DNA of 64,000 nucleotides from Porphyromonas pasteri (GCF_014647755.1 NZ_BMPU01000004.1:124001-188000); one strand, 5' to 3'. Counted from the first letter of the stretch, positions 35,116 to 44,122 are shown. The notes: generated from the letters alone by a model not told the origin. Numbers and translations are program-made.

Positions 35116-36312
35116 ATGAAAGAAAATAAGTTCATCGTACCGATGGTATTTCTTGCCTTCATGTTCTTTACATGTGGGTTTGCCTTAGGGATCAACTCCC
35201 TACTCGTACCCGTATTGAAGGTATCGCTAAGCGTCTCGTCAATGGAAGCCTATATGCTCATCGGGGCGACGTTCTTACCCTTCCTGATCTTTGGTTATCC
35301 AGCAGGACTGCTGATTAGTAAGATCGGCTATAAGCGCACGATGGCATCAGCTTTCGCTATGTTTGCGATAGCCTTCGGCGTATTCATCTTGTCGGCAGAA
35401 GCCAAGAGCTTCGTAATATTCCTATTAGCCTCCTTTATTTGCGGGGCGGCTAACACGTTCTTACAGGCTGCGATAAATCCTTATGTCACCATCCTGGGGC
35501 CTACAGAGAGTGCGGCAAAGCGAATCTCAATCATGGGGATGATCAACAAGTTAGCTTGGCCTGTCTCACCATTATTTATCGCTCTCTTTGCCAGCAATGG
35601 CGGCAGTGTCGGTCTGGAAGACCTCAGCAAACCCTTCCTTGTGATCATCGGCCTCTTCGTGATCTTAGGTATCGTCGCACTCATTTCGCCACTGCCCGAA
35701 GTGAAGGCTGCTGGAGAAGACAATGACGCTGCTGACTCAGAAGTATCGAGCTATGCCAATAGTAAGAGCTCGGTCTTCCAATTCCCTCATCTTGTACTCG
35801 GAGCGATCGCCATATTCTTCTACGTAGGCTCGGAGACCATCGTCTTGGGGACACTCATAGACTATGCACAGGAATTAAGTCTTACTCATCCAGAGTCTTA
35901 CTCATGGATTACTCCTATTAGCATTAGCATCGGGTATATACTGGGTATTATCCTGATCCCCAAGTACCTCTCGCAAACCAAAGCCCTGCAGATATGCTCT
36001 TTCGTGGCACTGCTTGGGACTACTCTCGTAGTCGTGCTGCCCGGGATTTATAGCATCTACTCTGTGGGTATCATGGCATTAGGCTGCTCACTGATGTGGC
36101 CTGCGTTTTGGCCTTTGGCACTTATGGATCTGGGTAAGTACACCAAGCAGGGCTCATCACTATTGACGATGGGGCTTATCGGGGGTGCTGTCATCACCGT
36201 CCTATTCGGCCTTATCAAGGATATCTCAGATATCCGATATGCGTATAGCATCTGCTTCATCAGCTTCATCTATATTCTCTTCTACGCCTTTAAGGGGCAT
36301 AAGCTGAGATAG
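35116..36312 (+). CDS. FucP-like sugar MFS transporter
   Basis: A 398-residue inner-membrane permease of the FucP / glucose-galactose branch of the major facilitator family. Twelve spans. The signature FFTCGFALGINSLLVPVLK in span 1, the loop GYPAGLLISKIGYKRTM between spans 2 and 3, and ANTFLQAAINPYVTILGP in span 4 match FucP/NagP-type carriers. It probably imports a monosaccharide with H+ or Na+. The start at 35116 (MKENKFIVPM) fits the family. GC is lower than in the neighbouring DPP IV gene. No sugar kinase or hydrolase is adjacent, so the substrate is not assigned. Confidence 0.88.
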   Translation: MKENKFIVPMVFLAFMFFTCGFALGINSLLVPVLKVSLSVSSMEAYMLIGATFLPFLIFGYPAGLLISKIGYKRTMASAFAMFAIAFGVFILSAEAKSFVIFLLASFICGAANTFLQAAINPYVTILGPTESAAKRISIMGMINKLAWPVSPLFIALFASNGGSVGLEDLSKPFLVIIGLFVILGIVALISPLPEVKAAGEDNDAADSEVSSYANSKSSVFQFPHLVLGAIAIFFYVGSETIVLGTLIDYAQELSLTHPESYSWITPISISIGYILGIILIPKYLSQTKALQICSFVALLGTTLVVVLPGIYSIYSVGIMALGCSLMWPAFWPLALMDLGKYTKQGSSLLTMGLIGGAVITVLFGLIKDISDIRYAYSICFISFIYILFYAFKGHKLR

Positions 36313-36367
36313 CGACCAGCCTTCCCTCATCCGCGAAATCTCTATAAGACACCCTCTACATACTCAA

Positions 36368-36397
36368 GCAGCTGCACCGAGCACTCGGTGCAGCTGC
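36368..36397 (+). terminator. Terminator, repeated GCTGCACCGAG type
   Basis: 14-bp stem GCAGCTGCACCGAG (36368-36381) with CTCGGTGCAGCTGC (36384-36397). Homologue of the stem at 34533. Confidence 0.8.
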
Positions 36398-36478
36398 ATA
36401 CGTATATCAGTATAGCTATGCCTTCCACTCCCCTCGAAGCGGATACAATAGTCCCTCGTTTGCCACCCTTGCTTTTTG

Positions 36479-36486
36479 TATCTTTG
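36479..36486 (+). promoter_or_regulatory. -7 box TATCTTTG
   Basis: TAnnTTTG match 29 bases before the DPP IV gene. Confidence 0.7.
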
Positions 36487-36514
36487 TCGAAAAGCAAACT
36501 AATACATACGAGTT

Positions 36515-38689
36515 ATGCGGACACTACTATCACTCACACTGCTGCTCCTTGGCTTAGGTGCAAGTACCGAGGCCCTGGCACAGCACCCCACCAAGGACCT
36601 CCAAGTCGAGGACGTCACCTCGGGTAAGTTCTACGCCTACACCGCAGGGCGCGGTATGCGCTCCACCAGCGACGGGAAGTACTACACGATGATGGACGAC
36701 GGACACACCGCCGTCCTGCGCTATAGCTTCCAGACGGGCGAACTCGTCGACACACTCTTCAGCGTCAACAAGGCACGCGAATGCGAATTCAAGAAATTCG
36801 ACGACTACATCCTTGAGCCCAAGGGGCATCACATCCTCCTCATCACCGACCAAGAAGCCATCTACCGCCGCTCCAGCAAGGGTAATGTCTTCCACTACGA
36901 CGTACGCCGCAACCGCGTCGAGCCACTGAGCACGACCACCGGCAAGGTCATGATCCCCACTTTCAGCCCCGACGGCCGTATGGTAGCCTTCGTGCGCGAG
37001 GGGAATATCTTCATCAAGAAGTTTGAGTTCGACACCGAGGTCCAGGTGACGAGCGATGCCGTGCACAACAAGGTCATGAACGGTATCACCGACTGGGTCT
37101 ACGAAGAAGAGCTGGAGACCACGCAGCTGATGACCTGGAGCGAAGACAATAACTACCTGGCCTTCGTCCGCACCGATGAGAGTGAAGTCGACGAGTACAG
37201 CATGCCTATCTACGGCACGGGGCAGTACCCTGGCGCCTATACCTATAAGTACCCTAAGGCCGGTACGCCTAACTCGAAGGTCTCCGTACACATCTATAAT
37301 GTCACAGACCGCGCGAAGAAGCCCATTGACTTCAAGAGCGCACCCTACTACATCCCCCGCATCGAGTTCATCGGCCGTGATGGCAACCTCGCCGTCTTCT
37401 CGCTGAACCGCCAGCAGAACCACCTCACGCTCTACTACGTCAACAACAAGACGCTCCTACCGAAGGTCATCTTCGAGGAGCGCAACAAGGCCTATGTAGA
37501 TAGCCGCAACCTCCCGAAGTGTAAGTTCGTACCCTCGGGCTTCGCCTACCTCGGCGAGCAGGACGGCTACCGCCATATCTACCTCTACTCCGACAAGGGG
37601 GCTTTGATCCGCAAGATCACCACGGGCAGCTATGACGACACTGACTTCTACGGCATGGACGCTCAGGGCAATGCCTACTATCAGGCTGCCGATGAGTCGC
37701 CCCTGCGCCGCTCGATCTACAAGGTAGATCCCAAGGGTCGCAAGACCGCTCTTCACCCTGGAGCAGGTGCCAATAGCGCTATCTTCAGCGATGACTTCTC
37801 CCACTACATCAGCATCTTCAGCAACTCTACCACGCCGACGACTACAGCCGTCTATGCCACGGGGAGCCTGCGTCCCCTACGCGTGCTGAAGGACAACAAG
37901 GAGATCACAGAGCGCCTCAAGGACTACCGCCTGCGCCGTGAGGAATTCATCAAGATCCCCAACGGCCGTGGCCAAGAGCTGAATGCTTGGATCCTCAAGC
38001 CCTACGACTTCGACCCCAACAAGAAGTACCCCGTGCTGATGACTCAGTACAGCGGGCCCGACTCACAGCAGGTACTCGATGCCTTCGGTCTCGGCTGGGA
38101 GCAGATACTCCCCGGTAAGGGCTACATCGTCGTCTGCGTCGACCCACGCGGTACGGGCGCTCGCGGTGAGGAGTGGCGTAAGTGCACCTACCTCAACCTC
38201 GGTGTGAAGGAGATCGAAGACCAGATCGCTGCAGCGAAGTGGCTCGGCAAGCAGTCCTACGTCGACGCCGACCGCATCGGCCTCTACGGCTGGAGCTTCG
38301 GTGGCTACATGACGCTGATGGGCCTGTGCCACGGCGAGGGCGTCTTCAAGACTGGTGTCGCTGTCGCCCCCGTCGCTGACTGGAGCTACTACGACACGAT
38401 CTACACGGAGCGCTTCATGCGTACCCCACAGGAGAACCCCACGGGCTACAAGTCTTCCTCCGCCCTCGAGGTAGCGAAGAAGCTCAAGGGTAAGCTCCTC
38501 CTCATCCATGGTAGCGCCGATGACAACGTGCATGTGCAGAACGCTATGAACTTCACCGACCTCTTGGTCGCCGAAGGCATCCCCTTCGACATGGCGATCT
38601 ACAAGGACCGCAACCACGGCATCCACGGAGGTAATGCCCGCAACCACCTCTACAAGCGTATCATTACCTTCCTCGAGCAGAACCTTTAG
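36515..38689 (+). CDS. dpp4: Dipeptidyl peptidase IV (family S9B)
   Basis: A 724-residue exported serine peptidase that removes X-Pro or X-Ala dipeptides from peptide N-termini. Signal peptide at about 1-22 (LLLLGLGASTEALA). The beta-propeller (about 60-460) carries the double-Glu DPP IV motif in VYEEELETTQLMTWSEDN. The hydrolase domain has the triad S594 (GWSFGGY), D669 (GSADDNVH) and H701 (RNHGIHGG). Length and triad fit the Porphyromonas enzyme closely. It supplies dipeptides to an asaccharolytic, peptide-fermenting lifestyle. It is monocistronic, with its own promoter box and a terminator hairpin at 38713. Confidence 0.97.
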   Translation: MRTLLSLTLLLLGLGASTEALAQHPTKDLQVEDVTSGKFYAYTAGRGMRSTSDGKYYTMMDDGHTAVLRYSFQTGELVDTLFSVNKARECEFKKFDDYILEPKGHHILLITDQEAIYRRSSKGNVFHYDVRRNRVEPLSTTTGKVMIPTFSPDGRMVAFVREGNIFIKKFEFDTEVQVTSDAVHNKVMNGITDWVYEEELETTQLMTWSEDNNYLAFVRTDESEVDEYSMPIYGTGQYPGAYTYKYPKAGTPNSKVSVHIYNVTDRAKKPIDFKSAPYYIPRIEFIGRDGNLAVFSLNRQQNHLTLYYVNNKTLLPKVIFEERNKAYVDSRNLPKCKFVPSGFAYLGEQDGYRHIYLYSDKGALIRKITTGSYDDTDFYGMDAQGNAYYQAADESPLRRSIYKVDPKGRKTALHPGAGANSAIFSDDFSHYISIFSNSTTPTTTAVYATGSLRPLRVLKDNKEITERLKDYRLRREEFIKIPNGRGQELNAWILKPYDFDPNKKYPVLMTQYSGPDSQQVLDAFGLGWEQILPGKGYIVVCVDPRGTGARGEEWRKCTYLNLGVKEIEDQIAAAKWLGKQSYVDADRIGLYGWSFGGYMTLMGLCHGEGVFKTGVAVAPVADWSYYDTIYTERFMRTPQENPTGYKSSSALEVAKKLKGKLLLIHGSADDNVHVQNAMNFTDLLVAEGIPFDMAIYKDRNHGIHGGNARNHLYKRIITFLEQNL

Positions 38690-38712
38690 CCTCGGCTATT
38701 TTATTCCCCACA

Positions 38713-38748
38713 CCCTTAGGCTGAAGGCATCGCCCCTCAGCCTAAGGG
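38713..38748 (+). terminator. Hairpin between dpp4 and lipA
   Basis: 12-bp stem CCCTTAGGCTGA (38713-38724) with TCAGCCTAAGGG (38737-38748). The T run is weak and lipA starts 12 bases later, so some read-through is likely. Confidence 0.65.
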
Positions 38749-38759
38749 CTATCACTTAT

Positions 38760-39653
38760 ATGATGCAAGAAGAACCTATCACCCAGAAGAAGACCGGCAA
38801 CGTCGTACGCGTCCGCAAGCCCGAGTGGCTGAAGATCCGCCTCGGCGACAACTCGACCTTCACCGACACGAAGCATACGATCGAGCACCACGGGCTCAAT
38901 ACCATCTGCCATAGCGGCCGATGCCCCAACCAAGGGGAGTGCTGGAGTGCAGGCACGGCGACCTTCATGATCGGAGGCGCTATCTGTACGCGTGCCTGCC
39001 GCTTCTGTAACACCCTCTCGGGGAAAGCCCCCGCACCACTCGATCCCCTCGAGCCGATGAAGGTGGCACAGAGCATCAAGAAGATGGGCCTGAAGCACGC
39101 CGTCATCACCAGCGTCGACCGCGACGACCTCGAGGACTACGGCGCAGGTCACTGGGTACGTACCATCGAAGCCATCCGCCGCACGACGCCTGAGGTCACT
39201 ATCGAGGTCCTCATCCCCGACTTCAACGGCCGTCTGGACTACGTCGACCAGATCATCGCTTGTCAGCCCAAGATCATCTCGCACAACCTCGAGACCGTCC
39301 GCCGTCTCACGCCCTCGGTGCGCCACATAGCTACCTACGACCAGAGCCTCTCGGTGCTGGAGCGTATCGCCCAGAGCGGTATCCCCGCTAAGACGGGTAT
39401 CATGCTCGGTCTCGGCGAGACGGAGGAGGAAGTCCTTGAGCTCATCGACGATGCCCACGCTGTCGGCGTGTCTATCATGACCATCGGGCAGTACCTGCAG
39501 CCTACGCGTCGCCACCTGCCCGTCGTGGAGTACATCCACCCGAAGCAGTTCGCTCGTCTGCGTGCCCTCGGGCTGGAGAAGGGCCTGCGCCACATCGAGA
39601 GCGGCCCCCTCGTGCGCTCCTCCTACCACGCCGAGCGCCACGTCCTCGACTAA
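38760..39653 (+). CDS. lipA: Lipoyl synthase
   Basis: A 297-residue radical-SAM enzyme that inserts two sulfurs into octanoyl groups on lipoate-dependent proteins. The auxiliary cluster motif C-x4-C-x5-C is CHSGRCPNQGEC. The radical-SAM motif is CTRACRFC. The C-terminal RSSY serine ligand appears as VRSSYHAE. Other marks are FMIGGAICTRAC and SVDRDDLEDYGAGHW. The start is the ATG at 38760; the longer frame overlaps dpp4 and the hairpin. No lipB lies nearby. Confidence 0.97.
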   Translation: MMQEEPITQKKTGNVVRVRKPEWLKIRLGDNSTFTDTKHTIEHHGLNTICHSGRCPNQGECWSAGTATFMIGGAICTRACRFCNTLSGKAPAPLDPLEPMKVAQSIKKMGLKHAVITSVDRDDLEDYGAGHWVRTIEAIRRTTPEVTIEVLIPDFNGRLDYVDQIIACQPKIISHNLETVRRLTPSVRHIATYDQSLSVLERIAQSGIPAKTGIMLGLGETEEEVLELIDDAHAVGVSIMTIGQYLQPTRRHLPVVEYIHPKQFARLRALGLEKGLRHIESGPLVRSSYHAERHVLD

Positions 39654-39675
39654 CGTGCCGTCCTATACAAATCAG

Positions 39676-39711
39676 TTCGCCCCCACAGCTCGATGGAGCT
39701 GTGGGGGCGAA
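39676..39711. terminator. Bidirectional terminator
   Basis: 16-bp perfect stem TTCGCCCCCACAGCTC (39676-39691) with GAGCTGTGGGGGCGAA (39696-39711), between convergent lipA and the AGCS gene. Confidence 0.85.
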
Positions 39712-39748
39712 GTAATTTAAACCCACGGGGAAGGAGCGAGGAGGCAGC

Positions 39749-41107
39749 TTAGATATTCTCCGTCTTACGACGAGCGAGGAAGCGCTTGTAGAGCTTCTTG
39801 ACCTGCGGTGCGAGGATGACGATGGCGATGACGTTCGGGATGACCATCAGCCCATTGAAGGTATCAGCCAGCTCCCAGATGAGGTTCGCATGGAAGATCG
39901 TCGCCGAGAAGACGCAGGCGATGACGATGACGCGGAAGACGTAGACCGCCTTGGACTTGAAGAGGTAGCGTATATTCATCTCCCCGAAGACATACCAGCC
40001 GATGATGGTGGTAAAGGCAAAGACGAGGAGGCTGATAGCGAGGAAGGCAACGCCTGCCTGCCCGAAGGTCTCCTCGAAGGCACGCTGTGTGATCTGCACT
40101 GAGATCAGCCCAGGCTCAGCATAAGCCCCCGTCAAGAGGATGATGAGTGCCGTAGCGGTGCAGATGAGGAGGTCAACGAAGACACCCGACATCGCTACGA
40201 AGCCCTGGATGGATGGATCCTTGACATGAGCCAGTGCATGGGCGTGTGGGGTCGAGCCCATACCAGCTTCGTTGGAGAAGAGCCCGCGGGAGACCCCATA
40301 GCGGATGGCGTACTTCATCACGCTACCCGCTGCACCGCCAGCGGCCGCCTTCGTGGAGAAGGCATCACCGAAGATGGACTCGAAGACGGGGAGGATCTGC
40401 TCGGAGTACATGAAGAGGATGATGATCGCCCCGACGATATAGGCCAGTGCCATGAAGGGCACCACCAGCTCGGCGATGGTCGTGACGCGCTTCTGCCCGC
40501 CGACGATGACGACAGCGACAAGCACTGCGATGAGGATACCGCTGACCCAGCCCTTCATACCGAAGGCGCTAGCCAGGCCGATGGAGATGGAGTTCGCCTG
40601 CACCATACAGCCGATGAAGCCGAGGGCGACGATGACCATGACGGAGAAGATGATGGCGAGCACTCGGCTCTTCAGACCGCGACTGATGTAGTAGGCAGGT
40701 CCCCCGACGACTTGGCCATCGCGTATCTCGCGATACTTCTGGGAGAGGACGGCTTCGGAGAAGATCGTGCTCATCCCGAGCACTGCGGAGATCCACATCC
40801 AGAAGACGGCACCCGTACCTCCCATAGCGATGGCGGTGGCTACGCCAGCGATATTGCCCGTACCGACTTGGGCGGCGACGGCAGTGGCGAGCGCTTGGAA
40901 GGAGTTCGTCTGGTCGCAGGCATCCTCTACCTTCTCTTTCTTCTTGAAGATCGAGCCGAAGCTATACTTCATTGCCAGACCGAAGTGCCGTATCTGGGGC
41001 ACGCCGAGGTAGATGGTGTAGAAGATGCCGACGCCGAGGAGGACGTACATGAGGAAGTTGTTCCATAGGATTTCATTGAATCCCTTTACGATCTGAAGTA
41101 GGTCCAT
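39749..41107 (-). CDS. AGCS-family sodium:alanine/glycine symporter
   Basis: A 452-residue Na+-coupled amino acid importer of the alanine-or-glycine:cation symporter family. About eleven spans. Signatures are FQALATAVAAQVGTGNIAGV, the hallmark of AGCS carriers, then GGPAYYISRGL and RGLFSNEAGMGSTPHAHA. It fits use of amino acids as carbon source, driven by the sodium gradient that NQR makes. It has an unusually long leader of about 240 bases with a -7 box at 41352-41359. Confidence 0.93.
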   Translation of the reverse strand: MDLLQIVKGFNEILWNNFLMYVLLGVGIFYTIYLGVPQIRHFGLAMKYSFGSIFKKKEKVEDACDQTNSFQALATAVAAQVGTGNIAGVATAIAMGGTGAVFWMWISAVLGMSTIFSEAVLSQKYREIRDGQVVGGPAYYISRGLKSRVLAIIFSVMVIVALGFIGCMVQANSISIGLASAFGMKGWVSGILIAVLVAVVIVGGQKRVTTIAELVVPFMALAYIVGAIIILFMYSEQILPVFESIFGDAFSTKAAAGGAAGSVMKYAIRYGVSRGLFSNEAGMGSTPHAHALAHVKDPSIQGFVAMSGVFVDLLICTATALIILLTGAYAEPGLISVQITQRAFEETFGQAGVAFLAISLLVFAFTTIIGWYVFGEMNIRYLFKSKAVYVFRVIVIACVFSATIFHANLIWELADTFNGLMVIPNVIAIVILAPQVKKLYKRFLARRKTENI

Positions 41108-41176
41108 CGTAGTAGTTCGTGTTAGTGTTAGTAGTAGTGTGGGGGGAGCCGCTCATTGAGAGGCAGACGGGCCTTT

Positions 41177-41274
41177 CAGACGCATAGGAGAGGTGGGGAC
41201 CCGCTGGGCGTGTCCTGTAGAGCGTGGGGGGAAGGGTGGGCGGAGAGGAGGTGCTTGTCCATCCTATGCGTCTG
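41177..41274 (-). promoter_or_regulatory. Long-range inverted repeat in AGCS leader
   Basis: CAGACGCATAGGA (41177-41189) and TCCTATGCGTCTG (41262-41274) are perfect 13-base complements 72 bases apart within the leader of the AGCS mRNA. A closed RNA domain of about 100 bases is implied. I see no match to the glycine riboswitch core. The leader may be a cis-acting switch or a remnant repeat. Confidence 0.45.
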
Positions 41275-41351
41275 AGTGGGTGTGTGGCGCTCCTCGCTAA
41301 GAGCCCCCCGAGAGGGCAGCTTGCGGAGAGCATATCTTGTTGTCTCTGTGA

Positions 41352-41359
41352 CAAAAATA
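41352..41359 (-). promoter_or_regulatory. -7 box TATTTTTG for AGCS gene
   Basis: TAnnTTTG on the minus strand, about 245 bases before the AGCS start. Confidence 0.55.
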
Positions 41360-41450
41360 GCGAGACTTCCTTAAAACACAAGCAGAGTGATTTAATAATT
41401 TTATTAAAGAAGTGCCATTACCCACCGCATTCCTAAGAACAAACACCAAA

Positions 41451-41490
41451 AGCGAGCAGGGCGAGGGAGTAGTCCCTCGCCCTGCTCGCT
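41451..41490 (-). terminator. Intrinsic terminator
   Basis: 18-bp perfect stem (41451-41468 with 41473-41490). Read leftward it is followed by TTTTGGTGTTTG, ending the NAD(P)-binding gene. Confidence 0.9.
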
Positions 41491-41552
41491 CTCCTAAGTG
41501 CGGTCACTAAGCTCGGCAGACAGCGCTCACCAAGCCGCCCGATACCCCGCCC

Positions 41553-42197
41553 TTAGAGGTCTAAGATCGCCCTTTCGGCAAGTACATATTCACCGGCATC
41601 ACGCAGCGTCGCCTCACCACGGATCATCTGACGAGCGAGTGTCTCGACGGCTATCGGCGCCTGACGCTTCAGGAGGCCGATGCGATTCAGCGCACGAAGG
41701 ATGGCCATGCTGATGCGCTCATTGCCTCGTGCCTTCACCCCGCGATCGATCATCCCAGGGCGGAAGAAGAGCGTCCGCTCAAAGCTGAGAGCACGCACGC
41801 CCTCCTCAGCTTCGCCCTTGAGACGCATATAGAAGAGGCTGGACTTAGCATTTGCCCCAGCTGCCGAAAGCAGGACGAAGGTCCCCACCCCACTACGGCG
41901 AGCCATCTCGGCGAACTGCAGTTGGTAGTCCACGTCCACACGATGCTGGGCGGCCTTGCTCCCAGCTGCCCGCAGCGTCGTTCCGAGGCAGGAGAAGGCG
42001 ACATCTGCTGCGGGGCCCGTCTGCCAGTCCTCGGCCCGCTCCATATCTACCACGTGGACGTGGAGCTTGGTGTGCTGGAGCGGAAGAGGCCGACGCACGA
42101 AGACATGCACCTCGCTGTATTCGTCATTCCCGAGGAGCTGCTCCACCAGAGCCGTCCCCGTAGCGCCTGTAGCGCCCAATACCCATGCTTTCTTCAT
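41553..42197 (-). CDS. NAD(P)-binding atypical SDR oxidoreductase (HTATIP2-like)
   Basis: A 214-residue Rossmann-fold protein. The dinucleotide motif GATGATGTALVEQLL is at residues 8-22. CLGTTLRAAGS at about 70-80 and the VLLSAAGANAKSSLFYMRLKG segment match the atypical SDR group that includes HTATIP2/TIP30 and bacterial NAD(P)H-binding proteins. The Tyr/Lys pair is in FYMRLKGE. Substrate unknown; members are often called NAD-dependent epimerase-like. It stands alone with its own terminator. Confidence 0.78.
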   Translation of the reverse strand: MKKAWVLGATGATGTALVEQLLGNDEYSEVHVFVRRPLPLQHTKLHVHVVDMERAEDWQTGPAADVAFSCLGTTLRAAGSKAAQHRVDVDYQLQFAEMARRSGVGTFVLLSAAGANAKSSLFYMRLKGEAEEGVRALSFERTLFFRPGMIDRGVKARGNERISMAILRALNRIGLLKRQAPIAVETLARQMIRGEATLRDAGEYVLAERAILDL

Positions 42198-42359
42198 CGG
42201 TCTACATATATATAAAGGATGATGCTGTACTCCACTAAGACCTCCGCCCCCGCCGAGGAGCGGAGATACCTCGCAGAGTACTACAACGTTATAAGTACAG
42301 AAGGGCCGCTTTTGTTTACCCTGGCGCGCTCTAAATCACACTTGAATACTACAGTAGAT

Positions 42360-42809
42360 ATGAAGCTAAAGCAAATCTTCGCACTCCTCGGAGTCGCACT
42401 TCTTGGGCTCAGCGCTTGCTCCAAGGACACCCCCAAGACCACCCCCGCTTCGAGCGGTTCCTTAGCTGGCTCTCAGTGGGAGTACATCGAGCAGGAGCAG
42501 GAGGATGATGGCAAGACAGAGACCACCACGACAGTCCTTCGCTTCATTGACGGCACGAAGTTCGTCACGGAGTCCACCTCGGTAACCACACAGGGGGGCA
42601 CCATCCTCAAGAGCGAGACAGACACTCCTGAGCAGGGTACCTACACCTACCAAGGCAAGGAGGTCACGCTCACCACAACCCACCAGGACGATGGCAAGAC
42701 CGTCACGCGCATCGTCCGCCTCATTATGGACGACACCAATCAGACGCTCGCGGGCACGGTGACGGATGACGGCGTACGCAAGGGAATCATCTACACCCGC
42801 AAGAAGTAA
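42360..42809 (+). CDS. Tandem lipoprotein paralogue 1
   Basis: A 149-residue lipoprotein, first of six tandem paralogues. Signal peptide MKLKQIFALLGVALLGLSAC with lipidated Cys20. After a short Thr/Pro linker the mature domain begins GSQWEYIEQ and has regularly spaced beta-like strands, including VLRFIDGTKFV, GTYTYQGKEVTL and the ending TRKK. The strand pattern suggests a small lipocalin-like barrel of the DUF4488/DUF5004-like kind, inferred from appearance only. Start at 42360, because the upstream frame is non-homologous to its paralogues. Unlike its siblings it lacks an obvious TAnnTTTG box. Confidence 0.8.
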   Translation: MKLKQIFALLGVALLGLSACSKDTPKTTPASSGSLAGSQWEYIEQEQEDDGKTETTTTVLRFIDGTKFVTESTSVTTQGGTILKSETDTPEQGTYTYQGKEVTLTTTHQDDGKTVTRIVRLIMDDTNQTLAGTVTDDGVRKGIIYTRKK

Positions 42810-42834
42810 GGTCGCACCCGCACATACCTCATAA

Positions 42835-42876
42835 GCCTCGCCCCGCTCTTCTCTCCATAGAAGAGCGGGGCGAGGC
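42835..42876 (+). terminator. Terminator of paralogue 1 (type I stem)
   Basis: 18-bp perfect stem GCCTCGCCCCGCTCTTCT (42835-42852) with its complement (42859-42876). Confidence 0.93.
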
Positions 42877-42935
42877 TATTAATAGCCCTCCACGCGAAGA
42901 GGAGAAGGGAGGCTTGCAACTCTGTATAAATCTCC

Positions 42936-42943
42936 TATCTTTG
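42936..42943 (+). promoter_or_regulatory. Promoter of paralogue 2
   Basis: -7 box TATCTTTG with a TTG at 42914-42916, 19 bases upstream, the usual -33/-7 spacing. The whole block is duplicated before paralogues 3 and 5. Confidence 0.75.
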
Positions 42944-42984
42944 CAAAGATTCAATAAATCACTAACCCCATAACAAAAGAACGT

Positions 42985-43428
42985 ATGAAGCTAAAGTACA
43001 TCTTCATGTTCCTCGGAGTCATGCTCTTTGGACTCACCGCTTGTGACAAGAAGGATACCCCCGAGCCCAGCAACAAGAACCCATTCGCAGGCACGAAGTG
43101 GGAAAGCATCCGCTCTCACACACAAATCGACGGTGACACTGAAACCTTCGTAACTGAGATCCACTTCATTGATGACAGCCGATTCGTAATGAGTGCAAGC
43201 TACAAGGTCACGGCACCGAATGGTAGCATCAAAAGGCAAGATCCTACTTCTAAGGGTGAAGGGACTTACACATACGAGGGTCTTGTAGCTACGGTGATTA
43301 CAGAGGTAGTAGAAGATGGCGAACTGACCAAACACAAGGGCACCCTCACAATGGATGCTGCGAAGCAAAAGATCACGGCACTCGAGGAGGGCGAGGATAC
43401 CCCTCTAATCTTCACTCGCAAGAAGTAA
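42985..43428 (+). CDS. Tandem lipoprotein paralogue 2
   Basis: A 147-residue lipoprotein, signal MKLKYIFMFLGVMLFGLTAC, Cys20. The mature part has a charged linker (DKKDTPEPSNKNP), then FAGTKWESIRSHTQ, IHFIDDSRFVM, EGTYTYEGLVATV, GTLTMDAAKQKITA and the terminal FTRKK. It is closest to paralogue 3, with which it shares the linker, the upstream promoter block and the central GTYTYEGLVAT strand. Expected in the outer or inner membrane facing the periplasm or surface. Function unknown. Confidence 0.82.
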   Translation: MKLKYIFMFLGVMLFGLTACDKKDTPEPSNKNPFAGTKWESIRSHTQIDGDTETFVTEIHFIDDSRFVMSASYKVTAPNGSIKRQDPTSKGEGTYTYEGLVATVITEVVEDGELTKHKGTLTMDAAKQKITALEEGEDTPLIFTRKK

Positions 43429-43455
43429 GGTCACACCTGCACATACCCCATAAGA

Positions 43456-43493
43456 CTCGCCCCGCTCTTCTCTCCATAGAAGAGCGGGGCGAG
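43456..43493 (+). terminator. Terminator of paralogue 2 (type I stem)
   Basis: 16-bp stem CTCGCCCCGCTCTTCT (43456-43471) with its complement (43478-43493). The outer pair has mutated on one side compared with the stem at 42835. Confidence 0.9.
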
Positions 43494-43555
43494 GCTATTT
43501 ATAGCCCTCCCACGCGAAGAGGAGAAGGGGGGCTTGCAACTCTGTATAAATCTCC

Positions 43556-43563
43556 TACCTTTG
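43556..43563 (+). promoter_or_regulatory. Promoter of paralogue 3
   Basis: -7 box TACCTTTG in a block nearly identical to 42895-42984. Confidence 0.75.
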
Positions 43564-43604
43564 CAAAGATTCAATAAATCACTACCCCCATAACAAAAGA
43601 ACGT

Positions 43605-44057
43605 ATGAAGCTAAAGTACATCTTCATGTTCCTCGGAGCAGTCCTCCTGGGGCTCACCGCTTGTGGCAAGAAGGATACCTCCGAGTCCAGCAACAAGAAC
43701 CCATTTGCAGGCACGAAGTGGGAACGCGTCCTCAAGGCTACAGGTGAGGACGGCAGTAGTGAAATCATCTCGGCCGAACTCCAGTTCATTGACGACAGCC
43801 GACTCGTAATTCTTACAGACTACAAGGACACAGCGAAGGATGGTAGTATCATAGTGCAACTTCCTACGGTTAAGGAGGAAGGGACTTACACGTACGAAGG
43901 TCTTGTCGCTACTGTGATTTCCTATGAAATAAAAAATGACAAGCAGGTGACACACAAAGTCACTCTCACAATGGATGCTGCGAAGCAAAAGATCACAGTG
44001 ACGTCAACAAAGATGGAAGAGGGCGAAGAGCCTGAAATCTACACCCGCAAGAAGTAA
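43605..44057 (+). CDS. Tandem lipoprotein paralogue 3
   Basis: A 150-residue lipoprotein with signal MKLKYIFMFLGAVLLGLTAC. Linker GKKDTSESSNKNP and start of the mature domain FAGTKWERV match paralogue 2 almost exactly, then the sequence diverges before rejoining at GTYTYEGLVATVIS and LTMDAAKQKITV. It ends YTRKK. Conserved ends with a variable middle suggest a binding face that differs between copies. Its terminator belongs to the second stem type, not that of paralogue 2. Confidence 0.82.
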   Translation: MKLKYIFMFLGAVLLGLTACGKKDTSESSNKNPFAGTKWERVLKATGEDGSSEIISAELQFIDDSRLVILTDYKDTAKDGSIIVQLPTVKEEGTYTYEGLVATVISYEIKNDKQVTHKVTLTMDAAKQKITVTSTKMEEGEEPEIYTRKK

Positions 44058-44087
44058 GGCACTCGCCTACCTGACACTCCATACAGT

Positions 44088-44122
44088 CCGCCCAGCCCAT
44101 CCCGAGAGATGAGGCTGGGCGG
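44088..44122 (+). terminator. Terminator of paralogue 3 (type II stem)
   Basis: 10-bp stem CCGCCCAGCC (44088-44097) with GGCTGGGCGG (44113-44122), extended by CATC/GATG around a bulge, then GCTTTT. Confidence 0.88.

Noticed and set aside
39890-41068. Long open frames antisense to the AGCS gene, and similar ones opposite nrdJ, nqr, nrfA and cobJ-cobH
   Set aside because: They are shadows of high-GC genes in the opposite strand: repetitive Asp/Glu/Val/Leu content, no domains, fully overlapping well-identified proteins.
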